Shown in pieces: positions 35,276-45,979 of a stretch of 64,000 nucleotides of DNA. The DNA lies in the NCBI RefSeq assembly GCF_029407905.1, contig NC_073624.1:1934501-1998500 (forward strand). The letters are read 5' to 3'. The translations under genes and the position numbers were made by a program. This stretch comes from Bubalus kerabau. Lineage: Eukaryota; Chordata; Mammalia; Artiodactyla; Bovidae. Every line of letters starts with the position of its first letter. Positions within the stretch are counted from its first letter, which is position 1. The notes below the pieces were generated by a model. That model was given only the letters and a program-made list of their open reading frames with translations, searched no databases and was not told the origin of the DNA.

Positions 35276-35882
35276 ATCTTTTCAATACATTCCATCACCT
35301 GCCATGCAAAGTAATTTCATTCTCAGCCTGAACCTGGCATTTCTAGGAAAAATAAATGCTCTGCAAAGAAAGTTGTTCATTCTCAGGCCAAAATATTTAT
35401 TTAAATCATTTTGTTTATGTGAAGCTATCTTTCCTTAGCTCCAGATAGATAATCACAGTTGTAAAAGTTCAAAATATATTTGAACTTAAGAGATCAGCAA
35501 CTTAAAATAATCAAGGACTTTGGCCAGCACGCCACGCCCCCCAGGATGGCCTCAGTCAGCGTCCCTGGCCCTGCAGCAGGCCACCGCTGACCCAGGCTTC
35601 GCCGGAGCCTCCTGGACACTCCTGTGAAGTCTGGCTCAGTCTCCTGTGGGGTCACTGCTCCTCTCTCCAGGTCCTGGTGTGCACAGGGTTTTGTTCGTGC
35701 CTTCCAAGAGTCCCTGCTTCCCCAGTCCTGTGCAAGTTCTGTAATCAAATCCCACTGGCCTTCAGAGTCAGAGTTGCTGGGGATGCTCAGTCCCTTGGCC
35801 GGAACCCCTAGGTTGGAAAGTCTGTTGAGGGGCCTAGAACTTTTGCAGTGGTGCGAGAACATCTTTGGTATAATTGTTCTGG
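35276..35882. other. Unique DNA between repeats
   Basis: AT-rich to about 35500, then GC-richer. A 144-codon minus frame at 35494-35928 and a 119-codon plus frame at 35624-35983 both run into L1 sequence, so neither is a credible gene. Confidence 0.45.
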
Positions 35883-37370
35883 AGATAAGGGAAACGAAAG
35901 CAAAGATAAACAAATGGTGTTCTATCAAACTAACAGCTTTTGCTCAGCTAGGGAAGCTATCGACAGAACAGAAGGGCTGCTGACTGGGAGAGTATCTTCT
36001 CAAATGAAACCTCCATCAAGGGGTTAATATCTAAAACGAACAAGGAACTCAAACAACATCAAAAACACCAACCCAATTAGAGAGTGGGCAGAGGGTCTGA
36101 ATAGACATTTCTCCAAAGAAGACACACAGATGGCCAGCGGGCACATCTGATGCTCGACACTGCTAATCGTCAGAGAAATGCAAATGAAAAGCACAGTGAG
36201 ATCTCACCTCACACCCGTCAGCACGACTATCATCCAAAGGACTGTAAATAGCAAGTGTGGTGAGGACTGGAGAGAAGGGAGCCCTTGTGTCCTGCAAACT
36301 GATGCAGACACTATGGAAAACATATGGGGATATCTCAAAGAATTAAAAACAGAGCTACCAAGTGGACCTGGCAATTCCACTTCTGGTTATTTATCCAAAG
36401 AAAATAGAAGCACCAAGTTGGAAAGATACATGCACCTCTAGCTGCGTTGCAGCGTTATCTACAACAGCCGAGACGTGGAAGTGCCGTGAGTGCCCGTGGA
36501 TAGGTGAACAGATAAGGAAGGTGTGGTGTACGTGTGTATATATACAGCACAATTTTACTCAGCCTTAAGCCCTGCCATTTCTGACAGCATGGACAGACCT
36601 AGAGGGTATTATGCTAAGTGAAATAAATCAGACAAACACAAATACTGTAGGATTTCACTGATATGTGGAATCTAAAACCCCAAACCAACCAAGGAAACGG
36701 AACAAAAACGGAGCCAGATACAGAGGAAAAGCAGACAGGTGGTTGCCAGTGGGAAGGGGTAAGGGAGGAGAGAAAGAGTTGAGGGACATCGTGAAGCACA
36801 AGCTTTCAGTTACAAAACAAATGAGTCACAGACATGAAATGTACAGTGTGGGGAATATAGCCAATAATTATGTAAAACCTTTTTATGGTGACAGATGACA
36901 GCTAGACTTATGGTGATACTTTTGAAATGTATAGAAATATGAAATCACTATGTTGTGTCCCAGGAAATCACATAGTGTTGTGGGTCAATTACACCTTAGA
37001 AAGAGGCAAACTCATAGCAAAAAAGGAACCAGGTTTGTGGCTCCTATAGGCACAGAGCAGGGCTAAGGGACTTTAGACGAAGGTGGTCAAAAGGTACAGA
37101 CTTCTAGTTTTAAGATAAGTGTTCGGCTGTGATGGACAGCATGACAAATGTAACGGACACTGCTGTACGTTAGCTAGGAAAGTTGGTAGAGAGTAAATCC
37201 TTCAGGTTCTCTTGGCAAGGAAGAACGTTTTCTTCTCTTTCTTTAATGTTGTATCTATATGGGGTGATGGGTGTTCACTCAACCTACTGTGGCAATTATT
37301 TCACAATATACTCAAGTCAAATCATTGCACTGTTTACGGTTAAGTTTATACGGTGCTGTATGTCAGTGAT
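35883..37370 (+). mobile_element. Old L1 LINE fragment (ORF2 3' end and 3'UTR), sense
   Basis: ORF2 3' text is clear: 'aaggggttaatatctaaaac', 'agagaaatgcaaatgaaaag', 'tcacctcacacccgtcagca', followed by 3'UTR text ('atgctaagtgaaataaatca', 'ggtggtcaaaaggtacagac'). An L1MA/L1MB-like 3'UTR module seems to occur twice (36840-37000 and 37090-37370). The short frame at 36178-36441 is a decayed ORF2 piece. Confidence 0.8.
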
Positions 37371-37371
37371 A

Positions 37372-37470
37372 TTTCTTTTTCTTATTTTTAATTAAAATGT
37401 AGTTGATTTACAATGCCGTGTTAGGTTCCGTTGTACAGCAGAGTGATTTAGTTATCTATATCCAAATGAT
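37372..37470 (-). mobile_element. Ruminant L1 3'UTR fragment
   Basis: The text 'aatgtagttgatttacaatg' and 'ttccgttgtacagcagagtg' is the inverted 3'UTR of ruminant L1. About 100 bp only. Opposite in orientation to the older L1 next to it. Confidence 0.65.
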
Positions 37471-38120
37471 ATTTCCATAGGACTGAAAAGCAGACAGCTG
37501 GTCCCACAGTGGAGAGTGGACTTTGTGGGCATAGATCTCAGCTGGGGCCGCTGATGGCAGATCCTTCTGAGTCATGGCGCCTGGTTCCTGGAGGCAGTGT
37601 CTCAAGAAACCAAGGCACAAGCTGCATGGCATTGCTGGAACAGAGTGGGATCCCCAAAGCGTCACTTCCTCTGATTCCAGTGGTCAGGTTCCAGCCTCCC
37701 ATGGAGGCTAGCCCAGTTTTAAGGAGATGGGGTCAGTCTCCCTTGCTGATTGACCAGCAGCATGTCAGCAGGGGAGGAACCAAGGCCAGCCAGCTCTGGA
37801 GACCACCTATGGTGCCTGGAGGTGACGAGGATGCTGCTGAGGCAGGTGAGGGGCTGCTGTTCTCAGTGCATCGCTTGTGTTGACTTACTTCATCCTCAGA
37901 ACACCACCCTTAAGACCAAGCAGATGGTCCCTTACTCAGTGATGACTCACCATGAAATATGAAATCACACTGTGCTAAATTCTCACTTGAGGATGGCCTC
38001 ACCCTCCTTCGGGTTGCCTTCATGCCTCTGCATCACTGGGTAGGCTGGTATTCCCCAGGATCCTGGCAGATGCAAGGATATGGGCTTTGTAAGCATCTCT
38101 ACAAACTGGCTAGAGGCTTG
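37471..38120. other. Unique DNA
   Basis: No gene or confident repeat. The frame at 37509-37883 (124 codons) has no recognisable domain. Confidence 0.4.
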
Positions 38121-38334
38121 GATCAGTCACTCGGTTGTGTCCAACTCTTTCCAACCCCATGGACCGTAGCCCACAAGGCTCCTCTGCCCATGAAATTTCC
38201 CAGGCAAAAATACTGACATAGGGTGCCATTTCCTACTCCAGGGAATCTTCCCAACCCAGGGATCAAACCTGCATCTCCTGTGTCTCTTGCACTGGCAGGC
38301 AGAATCTTTACCACCAGGGCCACCTGGGAAGTCC
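38121..38334 (-). mobile_element. Bov-tA SINE
   Basis: Inverted A unit ('tcactcggttgtgtccaact') followed by the inverted tRNA-like head ('ccaccagggccacctgggaa'). The head is slightly altered near its end. Confidence 0.9.
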
Positions 38335-39127
38335 AAGGCTGCAGGCGCTTGAGGGCCAACAGTGGTAACATCTCCTGTCGCAGACACACAGTAGGTTCAC
38401 AGCCGCTGAGCAAACTGGACGGGAGGGCGTCCCGCCTCTCTCTGGAGCCAGCGTGCTGCCAGAGCAGGTGCAGTGGGATGCTGCTGGGAATTAAACATAG
38501 AATTAGCAAGACGCTACTCCTGCCTTAATGACAAAGGCAGGCAACTCAACCGAGTGGTAATTAGCGCTGACTGTTCTACCACTTGGTAATAATATCTTAG
38601 ACTTATAAAAATAACAGAAATGGGGGAGTCGCCCTCGTGAATTAAACATGCTCTGGCGTGCTCCCTGGAAGCTGGTGAGAAACACACTCCAGTGTTTCGG
38701 TGGCCAGTGCAGAAATGCACAATGTCAGGGTGACACCGTGGGACTCCGCTGGGAAGTTTTCCTACCACAGAACTGGCAGTCATGTGGGGGGTGCGTGCTG
38801 GCACCATTCCCTTGTGGCAGATGGTCAATAGCTGCCCATGAACACATGCCCAGTGTGCTCATCCTGATGAAGCTTTCTGGAGGTTCATGAACGCGCTTTA
38901 CCAAATCATTTCGAGATGCCTGTTTGGATCCTGCATACTTTGTGCAACCCCAAATGGTTGTTTTTCAAGAAACATGCAAATGGGCCGTGTTTGCTCTCTG
39001 CTGGCGTCATCTGGGTAAGTTGGGAAAGGTGCCAAGGGACAGACTCCTGGGAACAGGATCCGCTCGACAGCAAGCCAGCGTCAGCCTGGGCACTGACACC
39101 ACCTCTTCCTCTGCGCCTCCATCCTCG
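38335..39127. other. Unique DNA, includes homeodomain-like AT block
   Basis: The segment 38515-38660 is AT-rich and non-repeat, with 'gagtggtaattagcgctgac', 'acttggtaataatatcttag' and 'cgtgaattaaacatg'. No gene was recognised in the rest. Confidence 0.35.
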
Positions 39128-39240
39128 CCTTTGACCTTGGCAAGGACTTATCCTCTCTGAGCCCCTGCATCTGACTCTTTGAAACAGGATCATGCCATCT
39201 GCCTTGAAGGGTTGTTGGAGAGATGAGAGTAGCCTGATGC
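39128..39240 (-). mobile_element. MIR SINE fragment
   Basis: Inverted MIR order: 'tttgaccttggcaaggactt', 'atcctctctgagcccctgca', 'ccttgaagggttgttggaga'. Diverged. Confidence 0.65.
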
Positions 39241-39559
39241 TTCCAATATTTGAAAACGGTAAAAATCATTAAAACAGGAGCCAAATTGTCCATCCAAGAC
39301 TCTGAGCATTTCTCAGACAAGAACACACAGGAGCAGACTCCAGCTCTTTGCTTTTTCTCGCATTGCCAAGGGAAAGACAGAAAATGTGACAAGTGACGTG
39401 GAGTGAGATGAGGGAGGGCTTTGTGAAATTCAAGCAAGCAAAGACCACCCTGTGGGAATGTTTATGAGCCTTGGGCTCATTCCAGTCCTGGATCTGAAAG
39501 TTATCAAAGCGGTAACAACTCTTGTCACCATTTAACAACATCGTCTGTGCATCCAGTGA

Positions 39560-39655
39560 CATTCATTTAGTCCTTACGATGACCCCACAGACAAGGCACT
39601 GCAGGACCACCATCCCGCTTTACACGTGCTCGGAAACTCAAGCCCAGAACAGCCT
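39560..39655 (+). mobile_element. MIR SINE fragment
   Basis: Sense MIR-like order: 'attcatttagtccttacgat', 'gacaaggcactgcaggacc', 'cccgctttacacgtgctcgg', 'aaactcaagcc'. Shorter and weaker than the other MIR copies. Confidence 0.5.
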
Positions 39656-40116
39656 CTCAGGGGTCATCGTCAGCAGACCTCCACTCGAGGCTTTAGGACC
39701 CCGGGCTGTGCTCCCCCTGCTCGAGTTCCACACAACACCAGAGCTGAGGCACCGCCATTTCCTCGCCCAACAGACAGGAGCTCTTACCATATCTGCAAGC
39801 ACAGGCAGATGTCCGTTCAGTTGCCATCCTGTGGTCTGCTCAGCACTGTTTGGACGGTCAAGTTCATGATCATAACCGCCTGGACCAAAAGATCCATATT
39901 GTTCTATAAGGATCATTCCGAAACCCCACGTTGAGTCCATTTCCACTCAATGTCCTGATCAGCAGGGGGACTGGGCAGCAGCTTGGAGCCCCTTGAACTT
40001 GGCCACCACGAGGCTTGGCTTAGAGGAACAACCTGTCCACTTGTGTGGAGACAGAGAGGGGAGCAGGCCAGGACACAGATTATATGATCCCAAATTCATG
40101 GGATTTCCATGAAGCT
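39656..40116. other. Unique DNA
   Basis: No gene or repeat was recognised between the MIR fragment and the BOV-A2 target site. Confidence 0.4.
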
Positions 40117-40128
40117 AAGCTCTTGTTC

Positions 40129-40410
40129 CTGAGAAGGCAATGGCACCCCACTCCAGTACTCTTGCCTGGAACCTCCCATGGACGGAGGAGCCTGGTAGGC
40201 TGCAGTCCATGGGGTCACTGAGAGTCGGACACAACTGAGCAACTTCACTTTCACTTTTCACTTTCATGCACTGGAGAAGGAAATGGCAACCCACTCCAGT
40301 GTTCTTGCCTAGAGAATCCCAGGGACAGGGGAGCCTGGTGGGCTGCCGTCGATGAGGTTGCACAGAGTCAGACACGACTGAAGCGACTTAGCAGCAGCAG
40401 CAGCAGCAGC
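40129..40410 (+). mobile_element. BOV-A2 dimeric SINE, young
   Basis: Two A-unit monomers in sense orientation with an (AGC)n tail ending at 40410. A perfect 12-bp target-site duplication flanks it: aagctcttgttc at 40117-40128 and 40411-40422. This makes it the second apparently recent BOV-A2 in the window. Confidence 0.95.
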
Positions 40411-40553
40411 AAGCTCTTGTTCACCAGTCATTCAATGCCCTCCACTATGGAGGGAAGTCGTTGTTGGAAGTAGCAGGGTTTTGTTTTTTTTTTCCCCTAC
40501 TTCCTTTAACAAAGGTAACCTAACAATTTATTGTTGGACCTTGTTGCAGTTAG

Positions 40554-40574
40554 CTTTTTTTTTTTTTTTTTTTA
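40554..40574. repeat. Poly(T) run
   Basis: About 20 consecutive T residues; a shorter run lies at about 40486-40494. Likely the A-tail of an unrecognised minus-strand retroelement or a simple homopolymer. Confidence 0.8.
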
Positions 40575-41150
40575 ACATAACAAAGCACCTCAAAACTCAA
40601 CATCTTAAGACAAGAATCACGTATATACTCCTAGGGCTGAGGTGTCACAATCTGGATTGGATTTAGCAGGCAGGGAGCGTCCCCGGTGGCTCACTGGTAG
40701 AGTCTGCCTGCAGTGCAGGAGATGGAGGTTCCTCCCTGGGTTGGGAAGCTCCCCTGGAGAAGGAAATGGAAACCCACCCCAGTATTCTTGTCTGGGAAAT
40801 CCCATGGACCGAGGAGCCTGGCGGGCTACAGTGCATGGGGTCGCAGAGCCAGACACATCTTAGCCACTAAGCAACAGCAGTGGCCAGCCTTCTGGCCCTG
40901 GCTGGTGGACGACCTGTCTGTGGTCAGCTGGCGGCCAGCAGCCTCGTCACGGGGCTGTGGGCCTGAGAACTGGATGCCTGGGCCGCGTGCCGCTGTCCCC
41001 CTGGCAGGCCAGCTGGGGCTTTCTCACGTGGTGGCCGCAGGTTTCCAGTGTGCGTGGCTTCAGAAGACCAAGGTCAGGATCTGCACGTCCCTTCTTGTCC
41101 CAAGGCCAACTCACATTTCAGGGCCAAGAGGAAGGGAAAAAGTCACAGCC
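40575..41150. repeat. Possible old unclassified interspersed repeat, interrupted by a SINE
   Basis: 'aacataacaaagcacctcaa' followed by 'aactcaacatcttaagacaa', and after the SINE 'tggtcagctggcggccagca', resemble the order of a common old mammalian repeat, but I cannot name the family. Treat as tentative. Confidence 0.3.
40673..40880 (+). mobile_element. Bov-tA SINE
   Basis: Head 'gggagcgtccccggtggctc' and A unit ending 'ggggtcgcagagccagacac'. CpG sites in the head are partly retained. Confidence 0.9.
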
Positions 41151-41530
41151 TCTGGAAACTCTACTGCAAACTGACCCACAAAATGAGTTATGCAAGCAGA
41201 GCTCAGCGTCTCTGCTTCAAAACAAAAACAAAAGCACCGATTTTCCCCTTAAAGGCGTCTTAGCGCACGTGTGTACGAAACACCCAACGCTAAGGCTAAA
41301 TCGAGCATTATCTGACACTGAGGAGCGCGTCTGGTGTGGCCCAAGCTCACTGTCTCAGTTTTCTCCCACCTTCCAGAACATTATCAGATTTTATTCGTTT
41401 CTTGCACTATGAATTCAAACACAGCTTCAACACCAACTTAATCCAATCTCTATATTTAAATCTGAAAGCTCCTGCCAGCTGAATTGCATGTTTTTACAGA
41501 ATTAAGCTTAAAACCGGAGAGCGGTGGTGG
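41151..41530. promoter_or_regulatory. Candidate conserved noncoding segment
   Basis: Non-repeat segment with 'aatgagttatgcaagcagag', 'ttccccttaaaggcgtctta', 'gaacattatcagattttatt', 'tttcttgcactatgaattca' and 'gctgaattgcatgttttta', resembling POU, GATA and homeodomain sites. Only short frames are present. Inference from motif content alone. Confidence 0.25.
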
Positions 41531-42091
41531 GGGGTGGGTGGGGGAGAATGTTTCCATGGAAACGGCACACAACACCCCTCACAGGAGTCAGATTTGCACA
41601 GCGTTGGCTTTGGAGCAAGTGGATGTAAATGTTTCGGGGAGAACCCTAACGAAGACCGGCAGCACCCGTCCGGTTACTCTGAGATTTTAGGGAGCAACAG
41701 GTTGCAGGGTCCCCGTGTGCGGTAACGGGAGAGAAGCTGGTTGCTGAGCGCCCTGGGTGATTATTCTCTGGGTCAGCTCTGTAGAGGAACAGCGGGTTCT
41801 GAAAGGCAGTCCTTGGAGGCCTGGAGGAGCTGGGGCTAAGCTGTCTCTTCCCTGAGAAACAGGAGACTCGCAGAGGGGGCTGGTGGACCCATGCCCGGCA
41901 GAAATGCAGACTCAGCCCAGGCAGGAGTGTTCGGGGACATCTGTCTTGCCTCTAACTGGCCCCAGGACCCCTGTCCACCTGGGAGACACTTTGAAAGTTG
42001 CTGACTCAGCACCACAGATTTGCTCCGTTACGGCAACACCTTCTCCAAGAGGCATCTCACCACTGGCTCAGATTCCAGCATCTGTTTTCTT
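41531..42091. other. Unique DNA
   Basis: A G-rich stretch lies at 41526-41545. No gene or repeat was recognised. Confidence 0.4.
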
Positions 42092-42105
42092 AGAAGCTCT
42101 CACAG

Positions 42106-42907
42106 TCCTTGGTTCACTCACTCGGGAACTTTCCCCCTGGCCTGTCAGAGGGTGCTGAGGGGCTGAGGGAGGTGGAGGCAGGTGCAAACTTGCCCTTGCC
42201 CTCGGGGTCCCTGGGCCCGGCCCCCTGGGGACTGAGTCCCCTGGCCTCCTCTCCCTGCGGGTTCGCCACTGCTGTGTCCTGTCCCTCTGCGGCTCTCCCC
42301 CGTTCCTCAGGGACGCCTTCTCCTACACGTGGTCCTCAGGCCTGTCCCTGGACCCTACCCTCAGGAAATGTGGCCTGGACATTTCCTGAAGGAGTAAAGG
42401 GCAACTCTGTTAGTGGCCGTGAGCATCCACCCCAAGGGGCCAGAAGCTGTCATGTGACCCGTGTCGGGCTGACTGTCAGGGTGCCTTCCCTCTGGAGCCC
42501 ACACTCCCTAACTCCACGTACAGCATCTTTCCCAGCTTCTAAGTCAATGTCTGTCGTGTTTCAGCCTGTTAGGGAAAGTCCTAGAATTTGGACGAAACGT
42601 CTGCCTTTCCTCCTGCGTCCAATTTCTGCAGGGGTCCGGCAACGCCTTGGCTCACCCACGAGTACATTCGTGGTCCTCTGGTGGGCAGTCCACCGGGAAG
42701 GGCAAAGCCGTGCCAGGCAGAGGCCCTGCCTGGGCAGGGTGAAGCGGGAGCTGGCAAGAGAACCTGGGGGGCACACACAGCAGCTGTGGCAAAGCATGGT
42801 GTCACTCGGCACCCCTTGGACATCTGTCTCCGGTTTCCCCAATCCGCTGCTGTCGGAAAGCAGAGTGGAGAAACCCGGGAGAAAATGGGCTTCTGTGTAC
42901 CCAGGCA
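42106..42907 (+). other. Open segment between splice-like sites; unproven exon candidate
   Basis: The frame is open from just after an in-frame TAG (42091-42093) to a TGA after 42912, which makes it the longest open frame outside repeats (about 267 codons from a TTG). An acceptor-like 'ctctcacag' ends at 42105 and a donor-like 'CAG|GTGAGG' is near 42905-42911. The translation is Ser/Pro/Arg-rich with no domain I recognise, and the first in-frame ATG is near 42546. Two minus-strand frames overlap it. A chance frame in GC-rich DNA is as likely. Confidence 0.2.
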
Positions 42908-42912
42908 GGTGA

Positions 42913-43493
42913 GGGGCCAGGGTCAAAGATAGACCTGATGCCCGCCCCACCCCCCAGCCGCCGTGGAGATGTCATGGGTCCTCGCACCCAGGGTGGAGAA
43001 ATAGCGAAGGTTTGCTGCCTGTGAGAAAAGTCAGCAGATCCGGGGGTGAAGTTGGTGGTAAAGCTTCTTTGTAAATTCAGCTTGTTTGTTGAAGAGGCTT
43101 TGCCTTCAGCAAAGCGACTGCTGCGGAGTGGGTGATGAGGAGGTCGGTGTGGGATGTACCTCGGAGCGGAGTGGAGAGTGCATTCCCAGCGCCCCCCGCC
43201 CCACCCTGTCCCCACGGCCCAGGCGAGCACCAGGCTGGCTGGCACCGCGGCGTGGTGTCCGCCACCAGGAAGGCAGAGGGCGCCCACCTGTGAGGTCACC
43301 AGGGTCCTCCTTGGTCTCCGTGGGTGACTGGGGTGGGGGCGTGTCTGCCCTTGACCTTCGTGGGTGTCCTGCGGCCTCTGAAACAGACAGCCTGTCACCT
43401 GCACAGGACAAGCCCCATGCGATTCCAGACCAGCCTCTGCCGTCTCCTGGGAGAAGCTTTTACTTCCACAACAACACCCGCGTCCCTTGGGCA
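42913..43493. other. Unique GC-rich DNA
   Basis: Overlapping frames of up to 235 codons on both strands extend into the next SINE, so none is an intact gene. No other feature. Confidence 0.45.
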
Positions 43494-43506
43494 ACATCAG
43501 GAAGTG

Positions 43507-43721
43507 AAAAAATGAAAGTGAAGTCGCTCAGTCGTGTCGGACTCTCTGTGACTCCAGGGACTGTAGCCCACCAGGCTCCTCCGTCCATGGGATTCTCTAG
43601 GCAAGAATACTGGAGTGGGTTACCATTCCCTTCTCCAGGGGATCTTCCCGACCCAGGGATCGAACCCAGGTCTCCCTCACTGCAGGCAGAGACTTTACTG
43701 CCTGAGCCAGCAGGGAAGCCC
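43507..43721 (-). mobile_element. Bov-tA SINE
   Basis: Inverted A unit then inverted head ('tgagccagcagggaagccca'). Flanking duplication acatcaggaagtg at 43494-43506 and acgtcaggaggtg at 43722-43734 (two mismatches). Confidence 0.92.
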
Positions 43722-43776
43722 ACGTCAGGAGGTGGGATGTACTTTCTGGATGATTCAGTGAGCCAAGTGAGACTTG

Positions 43777-43977
43777 TGTGCCTGCGAGCCTGACTCATAG
43801 CCACCCCATGGGCTGCATGCAGCCCTCCAGGCTCCCCTGCTGGTGGGATTTCCCAGGCAAGCATCCTGGAGTGGGCAGCCATCCCCTTCTCCAGGGGATC
43901 TTCCCGACCTGGGGATGGAACCTGCATCTCCTGCATTGGCAGACGGATTTCTGACCACTGCGCCACCGGCGAAGCCC
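43777..43977 (-). mobile_element. Bov-tA SINE, diverged
   Basis: Inverted A unit ('catagccaccccatgggctg') and head ('cgccaccggcgaagcccc'). It lies about 50 bp from the preceding SINE in the same orientation. Confidence 0.88.
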
Positions 43978-44146
43978 CTGTGAGGCTGGAGGGCGATGCG
44001 AGGAGGGCAGTCTGTCCTGCGTTCAGCACCTTAGAGCCAGGGTTTCTCTGCAGCTGTGAGAGACAGGGATGGTGTTTATCGGCTTTATTTCCATGATGTG
44101 TGTATTCTAATTTATAAATCTATTCATTGTGCCCTTATTTTCATGT

Positions 44147-44293
44147 TCAGTTCAGCTCAGTCGCTCAGTCATGTCTGACTCTTTGCGACCCCATGGACTG
44201 CAGCACGCCAGGCCTCCCTGTCCATCACCAGCTCCCAGAGTTCACTCAAACTCATGTCCATGGAGTCGGTGATGCCATCCAGCCATGTCATCC
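44147..44293 (-). mobile_element. BovB LINE 3' stub
   Basis: Only about 147 bp of the BovB 3' terminus, inverted. A perfect 11-bp target-site duplication, tattttcatgt, flanks it at 44136-44146 and 44294-44304. Severe 5' truncation by target-primed reverse transcription. Confidence 0.93.
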
Positions 44294-44304
44294 TATTTTC
44301 ATGT

Positions 44305-45009
44305 AGACTTACAAATAGATGCTTATTTTCTGAACCCACATTAAAACGGACTCACTGGTGACTTAGGAGTGTGTCTCACGCCCCCATCCCTGCTTGCTCA
44401 CTGGGACCTGGGGGCAGGGCCCCCTCCCCTGGCTGACCCAGAGGCTTCTGCTGAGCAAGATCTTTTATTCCTAGGTGGCCACCCTGAAGACTGCTTCTCA
44501 CGGCAGGCTCCCAGACTCGCGCCCTCTTTTATGAGAGGAGCAGGGGACGCTGAGCCCTCCCAGGGCTCACAGCTGACAGCAGTTTCAAGAGCTCCCAGCA
44601 CAGCGGCGTGTAAATGGGGCTACTCTGGGGCAGGGCTCTGAACTCACACCGCCTCTGGCTGAGAGCAACGGCCGTGATCCCCCAGGGGAGACGAGCTCAC
44701 AGAAGGGAGACTGCAGCCCTCGGGTTAGAGGCCCGCTGGTCCCAGGAGAGGCGAGGCTGGACGCGAACAGATGGTGCAGCGAGGGGTCCAGACGGAGTCA
44801 GGATCCGGTGATGACAGAGGGCGGCTCCCTCCCTCCCTCTTCCCTACTCCCTTTCCCCTCCCCTCTCCTCCCCCCTCCCTCCTCCCACGTCTATCTAGCG
44901 GTCCTCCTGCTGCTGAGATGCTGGAGCCACTTCAGGAAGGACCCACACCCCTGCTCTCACAAGGTCAACAGGCAGGTGGGACGGAGGGAGGGAGGGAGGA
45001 GTTTGCTGA
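44305..45009. other. Unique DNA with polypyrimidine tract
   Basis: A C/T-only stretch runs from about 44826 to 44887, capable of forming triplex or H-DNA. No gene was recognised. Confidence 0.5.
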
Positions 45010-45674
45010 ATGTGGTGTGGGGTCTAGATGCGGTGGGGGGTCTGGACGTGGTGTGGGGTCTGGACGTGGCATGGGGGTCTGGATGCGGTGGGGAGTCTGG
45101 ACGCGGTGTGGGGTCTGGACGGGCTGTGGGGCCCTGGATGCTGGTATGAGGCTCTGGACGCTGGTGTGGGCCCTGGACACTGGTGTGGGCCCTGGACGCT
45201 GTGTGGGCTCTGGACGCTGGTGTGGGGTCTGGACGTGGTGTGGGGTCTGGACGCGGTGTGGAGCTCTGGACACGGTGTGGGCCCTGGATGTGGTGTGGGT
45301 CTCTGGACGCTGGTGTGGGGTCTGGACGTGGTGTGGGGCTCTGGACAGGGTGTGGGGCTCTGGACGTGGCGTGGGGCTCTGGACGTGGCGTGGGGCTCTG
45401 GACGCTGGTGTGGGGTCTGGACGTGGTGTGGGGTCTGGATGCGGTGTGGGCTCTGGATGCTGGTGTGGGGTCTGGACGTGGTGTGGGCCCTGGACGTGGT
45501 GTGGGCCCTGGACGTGGTGTGGCGCTCTGGACGCGGTGTGGGGCTTTGGACGCGGTGTGGGGCTCTGGACCCTGGTGTGGGGCTCTGGACAGAGTGTGGG
45601 GCTCTGGACAGGGTGTGGGGCTCTGGACGTGGTGTGGGGCTCTGGACGCGGTGTGGGCCCTGGACTCGGTGTGG
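45010..45674. repeat. GC-rich minisatellite, about 19-20 bp unit
   Basis: Tandem array of variants on the pattern GTGTGGGGCTCTGGACGCG, with alternates ending in TGTGGGCCCTGGACGTG and CTGGTGTGGGGTCTGGACG. Roughly 34 copies, most with a CpG in the GGACG part. Frames of up to 405 codons on the plus strand and 345 codons on the minus strand are translations of the array (Gly, Trp, Asp, Val or Pro, His, Ser, Arg repeats) and not proteins. Confidence 0.95.
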
Positions 45675-45979
45675 CCGCCCTGCTCCCTGCTCCTGGATCC
45701 GAGACGAGATATGAGAGGCAGAAGGGAGTTGAGGCCCTCCCAGGATTCGGGCCTGAGAACGGAAGAACCTTTTCCCGGTATCAGAGGCGGGGCGGGTGGG
45801 GGAAGCAGGTTCCGGGGAGAAACCCAGAGCGTGGGGTCCCAGGTGTCCCAGCTCAGTGCTCATTGAACGTCCACGTCCCAGGGGGCCTGGTTGGCTGTGA
45901 GTTTGAAGCCGGAAGGAGGAGGGGAAGGGCAGGGGAGGGCGAGGGCCTGAAGAAGCAGAGGCGTCTCTGCAAACAGACG

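Noticed and set aside
40575..41150. Naming a specific family for the old repeat
   Set aside because: Word order seems familiar but I cannot place it in a family without a search, so only a tentative repeat is recorded.
42802..43497. 231-codon minus frame
   Set aside because: Overlaps the plus-strand frames at 42109-42912 and 43086-43793; no recognisable features.
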